From: UBA11891 sp965658355
Lineage (GTDB): Bacteria > Bacteroidota > Bacteroidia > Flavobacteriales > Flavobacteriaceae
NCBI GenBank assembly: GCA_965658355.1
Contig: CBFHRX010000002.1
Coordinates: 1-64,000 of the forward strand
Direction: 5' to 3'
DNA length: 64,000 nucleotides
Position numbers and translations under genes: made by a program. The notes under the pieces were generated by a model. That model did no database searches. It saw nothing but the letters and a program-made list of their open reading frames with translations, and was not told the origin of the DNA. This document shows positions 7,333 through 14,949 of this stretch, one piece after another (within the stretch, counting starts at the first letter, position 1; each line of letters starts with the position of its first letter).

Positions 7333-9774
7333 TTAGAAATTATAGTTTAACTGCAACCGAATATTCCTTCCCATTTCGTCTGCATAAAATCGCAATCGAT
7401 TTAAGTATTCACGATAGGAGGTATTTGTCATATTCTCCACAATAATACGAAAGTCCCAATAACTCTTTGTTTTTGTTGCTAGCTTGTACGCCAAAGACAG
7501 CTCCCACAAATGATAGGCGTCTGGAGGCGTACTGATATCAATTGGGGTTGCCACCAAGTTTCCATCAATCAGTTCGTTATAGTTGAAATTAGTATCGGGG
7601 AATCGAGTCTGAAAAGCTGAAAAAGAATGCTGTAGTGAAATCTCAAAATTGGGTGCTTTGGGGTACTTCCAACTAATTTGTTGTTGTAGGTTAAAGGGAG
7701 GTACATCAATTAGAGGCTGTTCTGCAAGACTGTCATACGCATGTATTAGAGAGCCCGTAAAACTGTATTTCCAGGCGGCAGAAAAAGGATAGCCCAAATC
7801 CAAATCAAGCCCGGTCATGTATCCATTTGTCGCTCTGTACTGCCAAACAGGAAACGCTCCTCTGACTGTTTGTTCAAAGCCTTCAGGTTCGATAACGATA
7901 TAATTTTTTAGGTCAGAGTAATAGAAACTAGCTTTATAAAACCCCTTCTGAAACTTTCCTTCTAGCCCCAATAAGCCCTTATTTACCGTTTCTTTTGACA
8001 AACGAAGATTTCCGTATTCTATGGTGGCCAATGCATGGTGCAGTCCATCGCTAAACAATTCTGATGGATTGGGAGCTCGCTCACTATGGTTAAAGTTAAA
8101 CAACAGATTGTGGTTAGGACTTAGGGTATACCCTACACCCATAGAAGTCGATAGCGTTTGAAAGGGCAGCTCTAAAGTGGCCAATAATTGGGTTCCATAG
8201 TCCCTAATGGGAGCCTCCGAAAAAGTATCGGCATAGCCTCTTTCTAGCCAATCCCTTTCATCGTAGAACTTAAAGGCATTGTATTGACTATTTTCCACTC
8301 GAAAACCGATGTCAACATTCCAACTATTATTCGGAACATATTCCAAAGCCGAAAATAAGGCCCATTGCTGCTTTTTATAATCGGGGATCAATCGTTTTAC
8401 ACCGGTTCTTGGATCCGAATAATTATCTTGGAATTTCGCACTGATACCAGTTGATACATTAATATCATCAGCGAATTTTGTCGTAAGAAATAATTCTGCA
8501 TCATGGGTCCAGAGTTGCAAATCAATAGCGGGTATAGACTTAAGATCTCCCCTTCTAACATCAAACTCTTGACGGTGATTCCATTGTACGTTATAGTTCA
8601 GCTCCCATTTTGATTGTTCATTGAATCGCTTGAAATAGGACAATTTGCCATTGTGGTGTTGACTTTCTTGTCTAGGCACTCCCAAAGTATAGGTAAATGG
8701 GTTGATGATCAAAGGCTCTGGGCTGTCAATAGCGCGTGCTAAATCCCCAGAATTGCCTACATGTGCCGCTCGTAAAATACCCACTTTTGTGCTGAAGTAG
8801 CGATAGCTTGCTTCCCATCCAGATTGAATTTTATAACGGCCAAAAGCTACTGAAAAAGCGTTTTCATTTGAGCCTGTATTCGAAAGGATGTAGTCGGGGG
8901 CTTCCATATCTCCTAGCCTATTTATAGATACGTTTAGTTGGGCGTGAGATCCCAAACTATTGGACCAATTCGTTTTGGCTGATAGGCCTCCTCCCCTGCC
9001 ATTACTTTGAAGATTAGTTCCGATACGAGTTTGCATGCTGTCTTGAAAAATCATCCTATTCCTTTTGAGTATGACGATTCCTCCCGGGGTATCCCCGCCA
9101 TAGCGAAGCACTCCTGCCCCTTTGACAACACTTATTCTATCGGCTGTATTGACATCTAGTGTCGGAGCGTGGTCAGCACCCCATTCTTGGTCTTGTAATC
9201 GGACACCATCTATTACTATTCCCACTCGAGAGCCAGACATTCCGTGAATAATGGGTTTTGATAAAGAGGTACCCGTTTTTAAGGTTGAAATACCTGAAAT
9301 TCCAGATAATAAAGTGGCCAAATCAGCTCCTTGATTGCGTTGTAATGCTTGTTCATCAAGTTCACTTTCTACGACACTTCGTTTTGTTTTATAGCGCGAG
9401 TTGTCTTCCAATACCACCTCTGCCAGCTCATTAACGTGATGCTCAAGCTTGAAGATCTGCTCTTTTTTTTGAGGGATTTGAATGTTGTATTCTTGCGCAT
9501 CGCAAAGAGGATGAGACACCAATACACTATAAGTCCCAGGGCATAAACGGCTGAATATAAAAACGCCCTTTTCGGTTGTTGAAGTGATTTTAGTTGACCC
9601 CAGTAGCTTTACCCTTGCGTCTACAAGGGGCGTATTTTCGTGTAAATCGAAAACCTGGGCTTCAAAGGAATACGAACAATTGTCTTGTCCAAAAACAAGA
9701 ATCGGAACAAGAAAAATTAGGGAACAGATACTGTGAATCTGTTCCCTAATTATGTTAGTTACTAACAACAACAT
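7333..9774 (-). CDS. TonB-dependent receptor, probable metal (zinc-type) importer
   Basis: Outer-membrane receptor of 813 residues. The signal peptide ends at VPILVFGQ, followed by a carboxypeptidase-like domain with several Cys and His residues (SRLCPGTYSVLVSHPLCDA), then the plug. The plug line IIHGMSGSRVGIVIDGVRLQ followed by EWGADHAPTLD resembles ZnuD-type metal receptors, and the His-rich peptide gene upstream supports metal cargo. That is inference; heme or another chelate is possible. The ATG at 9774 lies inside the end of the lipoprotein gene (20-base overlap). Codons 9-20 lie inside a long hairpin followed by a T-run (9712-9751). The barrel ends in NIRLQLNYNF with the usual terminal Phe. 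Confidence 0.88.
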   Translation of the reverse strand: MLLLVTNIIREQIHSICSLIFLVPILVFGQDNCSYSFEAQVFDLHENTPLVDARVKLLGSTKITSTTEKGVFIFSRLCPGTYSVLVSHPLCDAQEYNIQIPQKKEQIFKLEHHVNELAEVVLEDNSRYKTKRSVVESELDEQALQRNQGADLATLLSGISGISTLKTGTSLSKPIIHGMSGSRVGIVIDGVRLQDQEWGADHAPTLDVNTADRISVVKGAGVLRYGGDTPGGIVILKRNRMIFQDSMQTRIGTNLQSNGRGGGLSAKTNWSNSLGSHAQLNVSINRLGDMEAPDYILSNTGSNENAFSVAFGRYKIQSGWEASYRYFSTKVGILRAAHVGNSGDLARAIDSPEPLIINPFTYTLGVPRQESQHHNGKLSYFKRFNEQSKWELNYNVQWNHRQEFDVRRGDLKSIPAIDLQLWTHDAELFLTTKFADDINVSTGISAKFQDNYSDPRTGVKRLIPDYKKQQWALFSALEYVPNNSWNVDIGFRVENSQYNAFKFYDERDWLERGYADTFSEAPIRDYGTQLLATLELPFQTLSTSMGVGYTLSPNHNLLFNFNHSERAPNPSELFSDGLHHALATIEYGNLRLSKETVNKGLLGLEGKFQKGFYKASFYYSDLKNYIVIEPEGFEQTVRGAFPVWQYRATNGYMTGLDLDLGYPFSAAWKYSFTGSLIHAYDSLAEQPLIDVPPFNLQQQISWKYPKAPNFEISLQHSFSAFQTRFPDTNFNYNELIDGNLVATPIDISTPPDAYHLWELSLAYKLATKTKSYWDFRIIVENMTNTSYREYLNRLRFYADEMGRNIRLQLNYNF
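9712..9751 (-). terminator. 15-bp hairpin with U-run inside the receptor signal-peptide codons
   Basis: Minus strand: arm AATTAGGGAACAGAT, 7-base loop, perfect complementary arm ATCTGTTCCCTAATT, then TTTC. The arms are at 9737-9751 and 9715-9729. It has the form of an intrinsic terminator for the lipoprotein gene, whose stop is at 9755, yet it lies downstream of the only ATG that gives the TonB receptor its signal peptide. It could limit transcription into the receptor gene or occlude its start. Confidence 0.7.
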
Positions 9775-10300
9775 TAATATCTAGCTGCACATCTGTTTCG
9801 CCTCCAAAATCAGCACGTGATGTCGCTGTTTTGGTGATAGGCTCGTGAATAAGAAAAAGTTGCACAACAGCATTTCCTGCTTCGGCTGTTGACCAATTTG
9901 TTCGTAATCCTAGCGGATTTCCTTCCCTATCCTGATTGTCTATTGAAGAAGAACGAATCGATATAATACTACTGTTATTTTCAAAGAAAACTTGATGTTC
10001 ATATGCTTCTTCAATAATTTCTGGATTAATCTCCTCCACTTCTGTTGGATCGCTCGCATCGTAAAAACTGACCGCAACCTGATAGCTAGAATTAGCAGCT
10101 AGGGGAAGGGTGAAATTTGAGTCACCCTCATTCCAAGTATAGGAAGTGGTTGCATTATCGGATGTTACTTCAAAAGTGATACGCGTTATTTCTTCCTCTT
10201 CATTAATAAGTTCTGGAGTATCATCGTCGTTTGAGCAGTTTACAAATAGGGCACTTAGGGCAATACCTACTAGGTAGGCGGTATATTTTAGTGTTTTCAT
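9755..10300 (-). CDS. Lipoprotein of unknown function paired with TonB receptor
   Basis: A 181-residue lipoprotein: signal peptide with FVNC lipobox (Cys22), then the acidic linker SNDDD. The rest looks like a beta-sandwich with TSYTWNEGDSNFTLPL and AVSFYDASDPTEVEEINPEI. I cannot name the family. Proteins of this style are often encoded next to outer-membrane metal receptors in flavobacteria and may present cargo to the receptor; this is inference from position. The start lies just after an 11-bp inverted repeat (10308-10348), and the stop lies just before the 15-bp terminator-like hairpin. Confidence 0.75.
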   Translation of the reverse strand: MKTLKYTAYLVGIALSALFVNCSNDDDTPELINEEEEITRITFEVTSDNATTSYTWNEGDSNFTLPLAANSSYQVAVSFYDASDPTEVEEINPEIIEEAYEHQVFFENNSSIISIRSSSIDNQDREGNPLGLRTNWSTAEAGNAVVQLFLIHEPITKTATSRADFGGETDVQLDINVVVSN

Positions 10301-10307
10301 TAGTCGT

Positions 10308-10348
10308 GTTTTGTGTTATAAAAAAGTGAATCTAGGCTAACACAAAAC
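10308..10348 (-). promoter_or_regulatory. Inverted repeat just upstream of the lipoprotein start
   Basis: GTTTTGTGTTA at 10308-10318 and its exact complement TAACACAAAAC at 10338-10348 are separated by 19 bases. On the minus strand one arm covers the last codons and stop of the His-rich peptide gene; the other ends 7 bases before the lipoprotein ATG. No T-run follows, so it is not a standard terminator. It could be an mRNA hairpin affecting translation or an operator. Confidence 0.5.
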
Positions 10349-10645
10349 AGGTGGTGCTCTTAACTGCTTATAAGAACTGTAATAGGAAACTGAGGGCTTT
10401 TTATAGTCCTTTGGTACTGTTGACTTTAAAGTTGGCGGGGACGTAGAATAAGACTGAACAGCTGCTAGATAACCCCTTATCGAAAGGTACAAATTCGAAT
10501 GTTCGCAATCAAAGTCTTCGGCATGGATGTGATGCTTCGCACTTTCACAGCTTATATGCTCATGATTTTCGAAAACATAGGACCAGTGCTCAATATTGAC
10601 ACTGAGAAACAGTAGGGATAAGAGTATGGCTGAAGCTTTCTTCAT
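10337..10645 (-). CDS. Small secreted His/Cys-rich peptide, possible metal binder
   Basis: A 102-residue protein with N-terminal signal peptide (MKKASAILLSLLFLSVN). The mature part opens with a His/Cys-rich stretch: ENHEHISCESAKHHIHAEDF followed by DCEHSN, that is seven His and two Cys within about 30 residues, all plausible metal ligands. The C-terminal half is Ser/Tyr/Lys-rich and ends PPVLC. I do not recognise a named family. Position at the head of a lipoprotein and TonB receptor run suggests metal sensing, buffering or delivery (inference). Confidence 0.72.
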   Translation of the reverse strand: MKKASAILLSLLFLSVNIEHWSYVFENHEHISCESAKHHIHAEDFDCEHSNLYLSIRGYLAAVQSYSTSPPTLKSTVPKDYKKPSVSYYSSYKQLRAPPVLC

Positions 10646-10651
10646 CTTGGT

Positions 10652-10684
10652 AAAAATACTACTTTATACGAAACCGTCAGTAGT
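10652..10684 (-). terminator. Weak hairpin with T-run after the nagB-like gene
   Basis: Minus strand ACTACT at 10684-10679 pairs with AGTAGT at 10663-10658 across a 15-base loop and is followed by ATTTTTA. It lies 22 bases after the stop of the NagB-like gene and 7 bases before the His-rich peptide start. The stem is only 6 bp. Confidence 0.3.
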
Positions 10685-10705
10685 CGTCCATTCAAGCGAC
10701 CCTTC

Positions 10706-12616
10706 TTAATAAAAATAACGCTTAAAGGCTTCCATAGACTCGTACTCGGCCATCCCCAATTGATTGTATCGCAGGGCTGTTTCTCTATTTCGTTCTTCTG
10801 CTCGTAACCAAAACTCACGGCTGTCTTCTCCTTGGAACATCACCCGATCTTTTTGGGATTGGTGAAAGAGAATTGCATTTCGCTTTTGAATCACTTGATC
10901 CGGACTCATTGGGATTGCCATTTCAATTTCATGCAAGTCCCATTCTTGCCAAGCACCTCTGTACAACCAAACCCAACAGTCCTTCATAAAGGCTTCTTCT
11001 TTTAAAACTTCAAGCGCTTTAAAAAGGATGTCCAAACAGATTCTATGGGTTCCGTGTGGATCGGCCAAATCACCTGCTGCGTAAATTTGATGGGGTTGTA
11101 TTTCTTTTATCAGAGCAATGGTTTGGTCGACATCACTATCGGTTGGCGCTTTCTTCTTAATGGTACCCGTTTCATAAAAAGGGAGATTCATAAAATGCAA
11201 TTGAGAAAGCGGTAGATTCAAAAATCGCGCAGCACCATTACATTCACTTCTCCGAATTGCCCCTTTAATGGCTCTTACATTTTTACTTGCGACATGGCTT
11301 TCTTCTCTGGTCAGCAATTCCTTTTTTAACGATTCTGTTTTTGCCTCTTTTTCAAAAGTAGTTTCAAATACTTCTAAAAAGCGCAAGGCATCCTCATCAG
11401 ATACTGCAATATTTCCAGAGGTTTGATAGGCAACATGGACCTGATGTCCCTGATCAATCAAACGCGCAAAAGTGGCACCCATAGAAATCACATCATCATC
11501 GGGATGTGGACTAAAAATAAGACAGCGCTTGACGGCAGGTTCGGCCCGTTCGGGTCTGTTCTGATCTGAATAATTAGGCTTCCCGCCTGGCCAACCTGTG
11601 ATGGTGTGTTGTAACTGATTAAACATCCATATATTGAGATCATAAGCCCCCCCAACAGTGGCCAAAAGACCTGAAAGTCCATTTTCATTATAATCGCGTT
11701 GGGTCAATTTTAGGATGGACTTTTTAGTTTGTTGACACAACCATACTATGGCTTTTTTCTTCAATGGATCTGTCCAGTCACAATCTTTCACCAACCAAGG
11801 CGTGTTAAAGCGGGTAAGAGCGGCCGAAGCCTCTTGATCGAGCAAGCAAGTAGTATTGGGGTGTTCTTGGAGAAAAGTGGCGGGGACTACCTCAGAAATA
11901 CTCCCTTCAATAGTTCGAGAAACAATGGGCGCTTTGTGCTGTCCCCATGCTAATAATACAATCCGCTTGGCGTTCATAATGGTATCGATCCCCATCGTAA
12001 TTGCCTTAGTAGGAACTTTATCAATTCCGTTAAAATCTTTTGCTGCATCTGCTCGAGTGACCGGATCTAAAGAAATAAGTCGGGTGGCAGAATTGCGATG
12101 AGAACCAGGCTCATTAAAACCGATATGCCCAGTTCGCCCTATCCCTAATAACTGAAAATCCAAGCCCCCCAGCTGGGCAATTTTCTCGTCATAACCTTGA
12201 CAGTAAGTACGAATCGTCTCTGGAGTCAGCTCTCCTTTAGGAATGTGAATATTTTCTGGATCTATATCAATATGATTGAATAAATGCTCATGCATAAAGT
12301 GATGATAGCTCTGTAAATCAGAAGGCGCTATAGGATAGTATTCATCTAAATTAAAGGTGATCACGTTCTTAAAACTCAACCCTTCCTCTTTGTGCATTTT
12401 GACCAGAAGCTCATAAATACGGATGGGCGAAGATCCTGTTGCAAGTCCTAAAACAAAGGGACGATCAATACAACTTCGAATATGAGTGGCGATCTCCTCA
12501 GCTACCCATTGAGCTCCTTCAGATTCTGAAACAGCAGTGACATTATGAATTTTTTCAAATCGTGTTTCTTGATATTTTCCTGGCGGTACGTAGTTTAAAG
12601 GTAAAGAAGCTGGCAT
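10706..12616 (-). CDS. nagB: Glucosamine-6-phosphate deaminase fused to PIG-L deacetylase domain
   Basis: A two-domain protein of 636 residues from the ATG at 12616; an in-frame GTG at 12664 would add 16 residues but ETRFEKIHN is normally close to the N-terminus. Residues about 20-300 are NagB: LGLATGSSP (56-64), NLDEYY (89-94) and GIGRTGHIGFNEP (158-170), so the aldose-ketose isomerase/deaminase that converts glucosamine-6-P to fructose-6-P and ammonia. Residues about 360-600 are a PIG-L/LmbE-like domain with the zinc motif PHPDDD (370-375) and a later DPHGTH. The pairing is known in Bacteroidota; the deacetylase half could act on an N-acetylated amino sugar, but its substrate is unproven. 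Confidence 0.88.
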   Translation of the reverse strand: MPASLPLNYVPPGKYQETRFEKIHNVTAVSESEGAQWVAEEIATHIRSCIDRPFVLGLATGSSPIRIYELLVKMHKEEGLSFKNVITFNLDEYYPIAPSDLQSYHHFMHEHLFNHIDIDPENIHIPKGELTPETIRTYCQGYDEKIAQLGGLDFQLLGIGRTGHIGFNEPGSHRNSATRLISLDPVTRADAAKDFNGIDKVPTKAITMGIDTIMNAKRIVLLAWGQHKAPIVSRTIEGSISEVVPATFLQEHPNTTCLLDQEASAALTRFNTPWLVKDCDWTDPLKKKAIVWLCQQTKKSILKLTQRDYNENGLSGLLATVGGAYDLNIWMFNQLQHTITGWPGGKPNYSDQNRPERAEPAVKRCLIFSPHPDDDVISMGATFARLIDQGHQVHVAYQTSGNIAVSDEDALRFLEVFETTFEKEAKTESLKKELLTREESHVASKNVRAIKGAIRRSECNGAARFLNLPLSQLHFMNLPFYETGTIKKKAPTDSDVDQTIALIKEIQPHQIYAAGDLADPHGTHRICLDILFKALEVLKEEAFMKDCWVWLYRGAWQEWDLHEIEMAIPMSPDQVIQKRNAILFHQSQKDRVMFQGEDSREFWLRAEERNRETALRYNQLGMAEYESMEAFKRYFY

Positions 12617-12711
12617 TGATTTTCGTTTAATTGGTTTGTTGAAATTAAAAATATTATTTAACACTCCCTAGACTTATTAAATTTCTTAAATTAGAGAAAA
12701 ATAGTATCACA

Positions 12712-13242
12712 ATGGACAGAAGAACCTCCCTAAAACTATTGGCAAGTAGTGGTATGAGTTATGGGCTGCTAACCAGTTTTCGCCCCCTTGAAATGAGTAC
12801 CTATGAGGATACCGAATATGTTTCTCTTTTAGAATCCTACTCGCGTATCATACTGGGTTCTTTTTACAGCAATCCACTCGCTACTGTGGAAAAAGGTGCT
12901 TTTATTCGTTGTTTTATTGACCAATGTTGGAAAGAAGAAGATCAATTACTGTACTGGAAGAGCGTCAAAATGTTTCAGCAGTATTGCACAGAAAAGTATC
13001 GCAATCCTTTTGAGGATATCGATACTGAAAACCAAAACAAGATTGTTGCGGCCCTTTTTGATCCACAAAAAAATCTTTTTGAAGCGGATTCAGAATGGGC
13101 TGGACTCAGCAGACAATTGGTGCTTTTTGAATTTTTCTCGGGCCAAAAAGGAGCTACAGAAGTACTTCGCCATTTACCACTTCCGGGGCGCTATGAAGGA
13201 ATTGTTCCGCTAACAGAAACAGACACACTATATAGACATTAA
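12712..13242 (+). CDS. Gluconate 2-dehydrogenase subunit 3-like protein (GMC partner)
   Basis: A 176-residue protein with a twin-arginine-like start (MDRRTSLKLLA) and the length of the subunit-3 family that accompanies periplasmic GMC dehydrogenases. Known members form a heterodimer with the FAD subunit and carry it through the Tat system by their own signal. Here the FAD subunit gene begins 5 bases after the stop and has no signal of its own, which fits that hitch-hiker arrangement. I see no haem motif. The predicted role is export and stabilisation of the oxidoreductase encoded next. Confidence 0.82.
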   Translation: MDRRTSLKLLASSGMSYGLLTSFRPLEMSTYEDTEYVSLLESYSRIILGSFYSNPLATVEKGAFIRCFIDQCWKEEDQLLYWKSVKMFQQYCTEKYRNPFEDIDTENQNKIVAALFDPQKNLFEADSEWAGLSRQLVLFEFFSGQKGATEVLRHLPLPGRYEGIVPLTETDTLYRH

Positions 13243-13247
13243 TCCCT

Positions 13248-14936
13248 ATGGAAAACCAATTTGATGTTATTGTTATTGGCTCCGGCATCTCAGGAGGCTG
13301 GGCCGCAAAAGAATTTTGCGATTTAGGTTTTAAAACCTTAGTACTTGAACGCGGCCGTTTTGTAGAACATATTAACGACTACCCAACGGCTATGAAAGAA
13401 TCCTGGGAGATGGAACAGCGCGGTTCCTTGTCTGCGAAACAAAGAGAAGAAAATCCCGTCCTATCGAGATGTTATGCGTATAGTGATTACACCCAACATC
13501 TTTTTGTGCCTGATAATGCACACGCTTATGAACAAGAAAAGCCTTTTGATTGGATACGTGGCTATCACCTCGGTGGTAAAGGTTTGATGTGGGCCCGCCA
13601 AGTACAACGATGGAGCTCAAATGAATTTAGTTCTCCAGGAAGAGATCGCTATGGGAACCTTTCGTGGCCGATTGCTTATACTGATTTAGCGCCCTGGTAT
13701 TCTCATGTCGAAAAGTTTATTGGGGTTAGTGGAAATAGAGACGGTTTGGAGGAAGTTCCAGATGGAGAGTTTCTAAAAGCCTGGGATATGAATGCTGCCG
13801 AAATCAGCATCAACGATAAGATCAAATCCAATTTTCCTGATCGAACCCCTATAATTGGCCGTTGCGCTCATCTTACAGAAGTTAAAGAAATTCACAAAAA
13901 GCAAGGTCGTAATGCCTGTATGGCGCGAACTAGGTGCGAACGTGGATGCCCATTAGGAGCCTATTTTAGTTCGAATTCTTCTACGCTACCCTGGGCGGAA
14001 AAAACAGGGAATCTAACCATCCACACCAATCAAATAGTGTCTCAAATTGTCTATGACCCTATTACGAAAAAGGCGAGTGGCGTTCAAACTGTTGATCAGC
14101 ATTCGAAAAAGAAGCAAACCTTTTCAGCCAAAGTGATTTTTGTCAATGCAGCTACCATTAATACCAACGCTATCCTTCTGAATTCAAAATCGGAACGCTT
14201 TCCCAATGGTCTTGGAAACAGCAATGGAAACCTGGGTAAATATTTAGCGTTTCATAACTACAGAGGGAAAGTAAATGCGAAATATTACGGCAATATGGAC
14301 AGCTACTATTACGGACGCCGTCCTACCTCTATCATGATCCCTAACTTTAGAAATATAAAGGGGAATGATGTGAATTTCAAAGGAGGCTATCTAGTCAACT
14401 ACACCGCTTCGAGAGAAGGTTGGGGGCGTGCCATAGAAGGGAAACAGTTTGGAACGGACTACATTAAACAAGCGGCTAAACCAGGGCCTTGGAGTGTGCA
14501 TATGTACATGCAGGGAGAAACAGTTCCCGTGAAAGAAAATGAGATCAAATTATCACAAAAAGTCGATCAATATGGAATACCGACCCCAGTGATGAATGTC
14601 GGATACACCTCTAATGACGAAAAAATGATCGCGGACTTTTTAAATCAAGCCACTCAAATGCTTACCAAAGCAGGCTGTACTGACATCCAACAAGTCGATT
14701 CGAAACAAGCCCCAGGCTTGGATATTCATGAAATGGGAGGAGCACGTATGGGAGCGGATCCTAAAGTAGCTGTCACCAATGCCCACAACCAGCTTCACGA
14801 TTGCAAAAATGTTTTTGTGACTGACGGGGCGTGTATGACTTCTACCGGTACTAAAAACCCCTCCTTAACCTTTATGGCTATTACGGCACGTGCAGCAAAT
14901 TTTGCAGCAGAACAGATGAAGGAGGGAGTTCTCTAA
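13248..14936 (+). CDS. GMC-family FAD oxidoreductase, candidate glycoside 3-dehydrogenase
   Basis: A 562-residue glucose-methanol-choline oxidoreductase. FAD binding: VIVIGSGISGGWAAKEF near residues 8-24. C-terminal catalytic pair: His494 in the HEMGGARMG motif and Asn537 in GTKNPSLTF, with the usual 43-residue spacing. Cys224, Cys230 and Cys234 (C-x5-C-x3-C followed by PLGA) lie where some dehydrogenases of this family hold an Fe-S cluster. With the subunit-3 gene it matches the organisation of periplasmic sugar dehydrogenases, including glucoside 3-dehydrogenases. Oxidation of C3 of a glycoside is inferred from the DUF1080 and Gfo/Idh/MocA genes facing it. No cytochrome c gene is adjacent. 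Confidence 0.87.
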   Translation: MENQFDVIVIGSGISGGWAAKEFCDLGFKTLVLERGRFVEHINDYPTAMKESWEMEQRGSLSAKQREENPVLSRCYAYSDYTQHLFVPDNAHAYEQEKPFDWIRGYHLGGKGLMWARQVQRWSSNEFSSPGRDRYGNLSWPIAYTDLAPWYSHVEKFIGVSGNRDGLEEVPDGEFLKAWDMNAAEISINDKIKSNFPDRTPIIGRCAHLTEVKEIHKKQGRNACMARTRCERGCPLGAYFSSNSSTLPWAEKTGNLTIHTNQIVSQIVYDPITKKASGVQTVDQHSKKKQTFSAKVIFVNAATINTNAILLNSKSERFPNGLGNSNGNLGKYLAFHNYRGKVNAKYYGNMDSYYYGRRPTSIMIPNFRNIKGNDVNFKGGYLVNYTASREGWGRAIEGKQFGTDYIKQAAKPGPWSVHMYMQGETVPVKENEIKLSQKVDQYGIPTPVMNVGYTSNDEKMIADFLNQATQMLTKAGCTDIQQVDSKQAPGLDIHEMGGARMGADPKVAVTNAHNQLHDCKNVFVTDGACMTSTGTKNPSLTFMAITARAANFAAEQMKEGVL

Positions 14937-14949
14937 AGCACCTTAAGCA

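Noticed and set aside
12617..12664. GTG start giving a 652-residue NagB fusion
   Set aside because: The ATG at 12616 leaves the expected short N-terminus before ETRFEKIHN; the extra residues are low-complexity. The longer form is not excluded.
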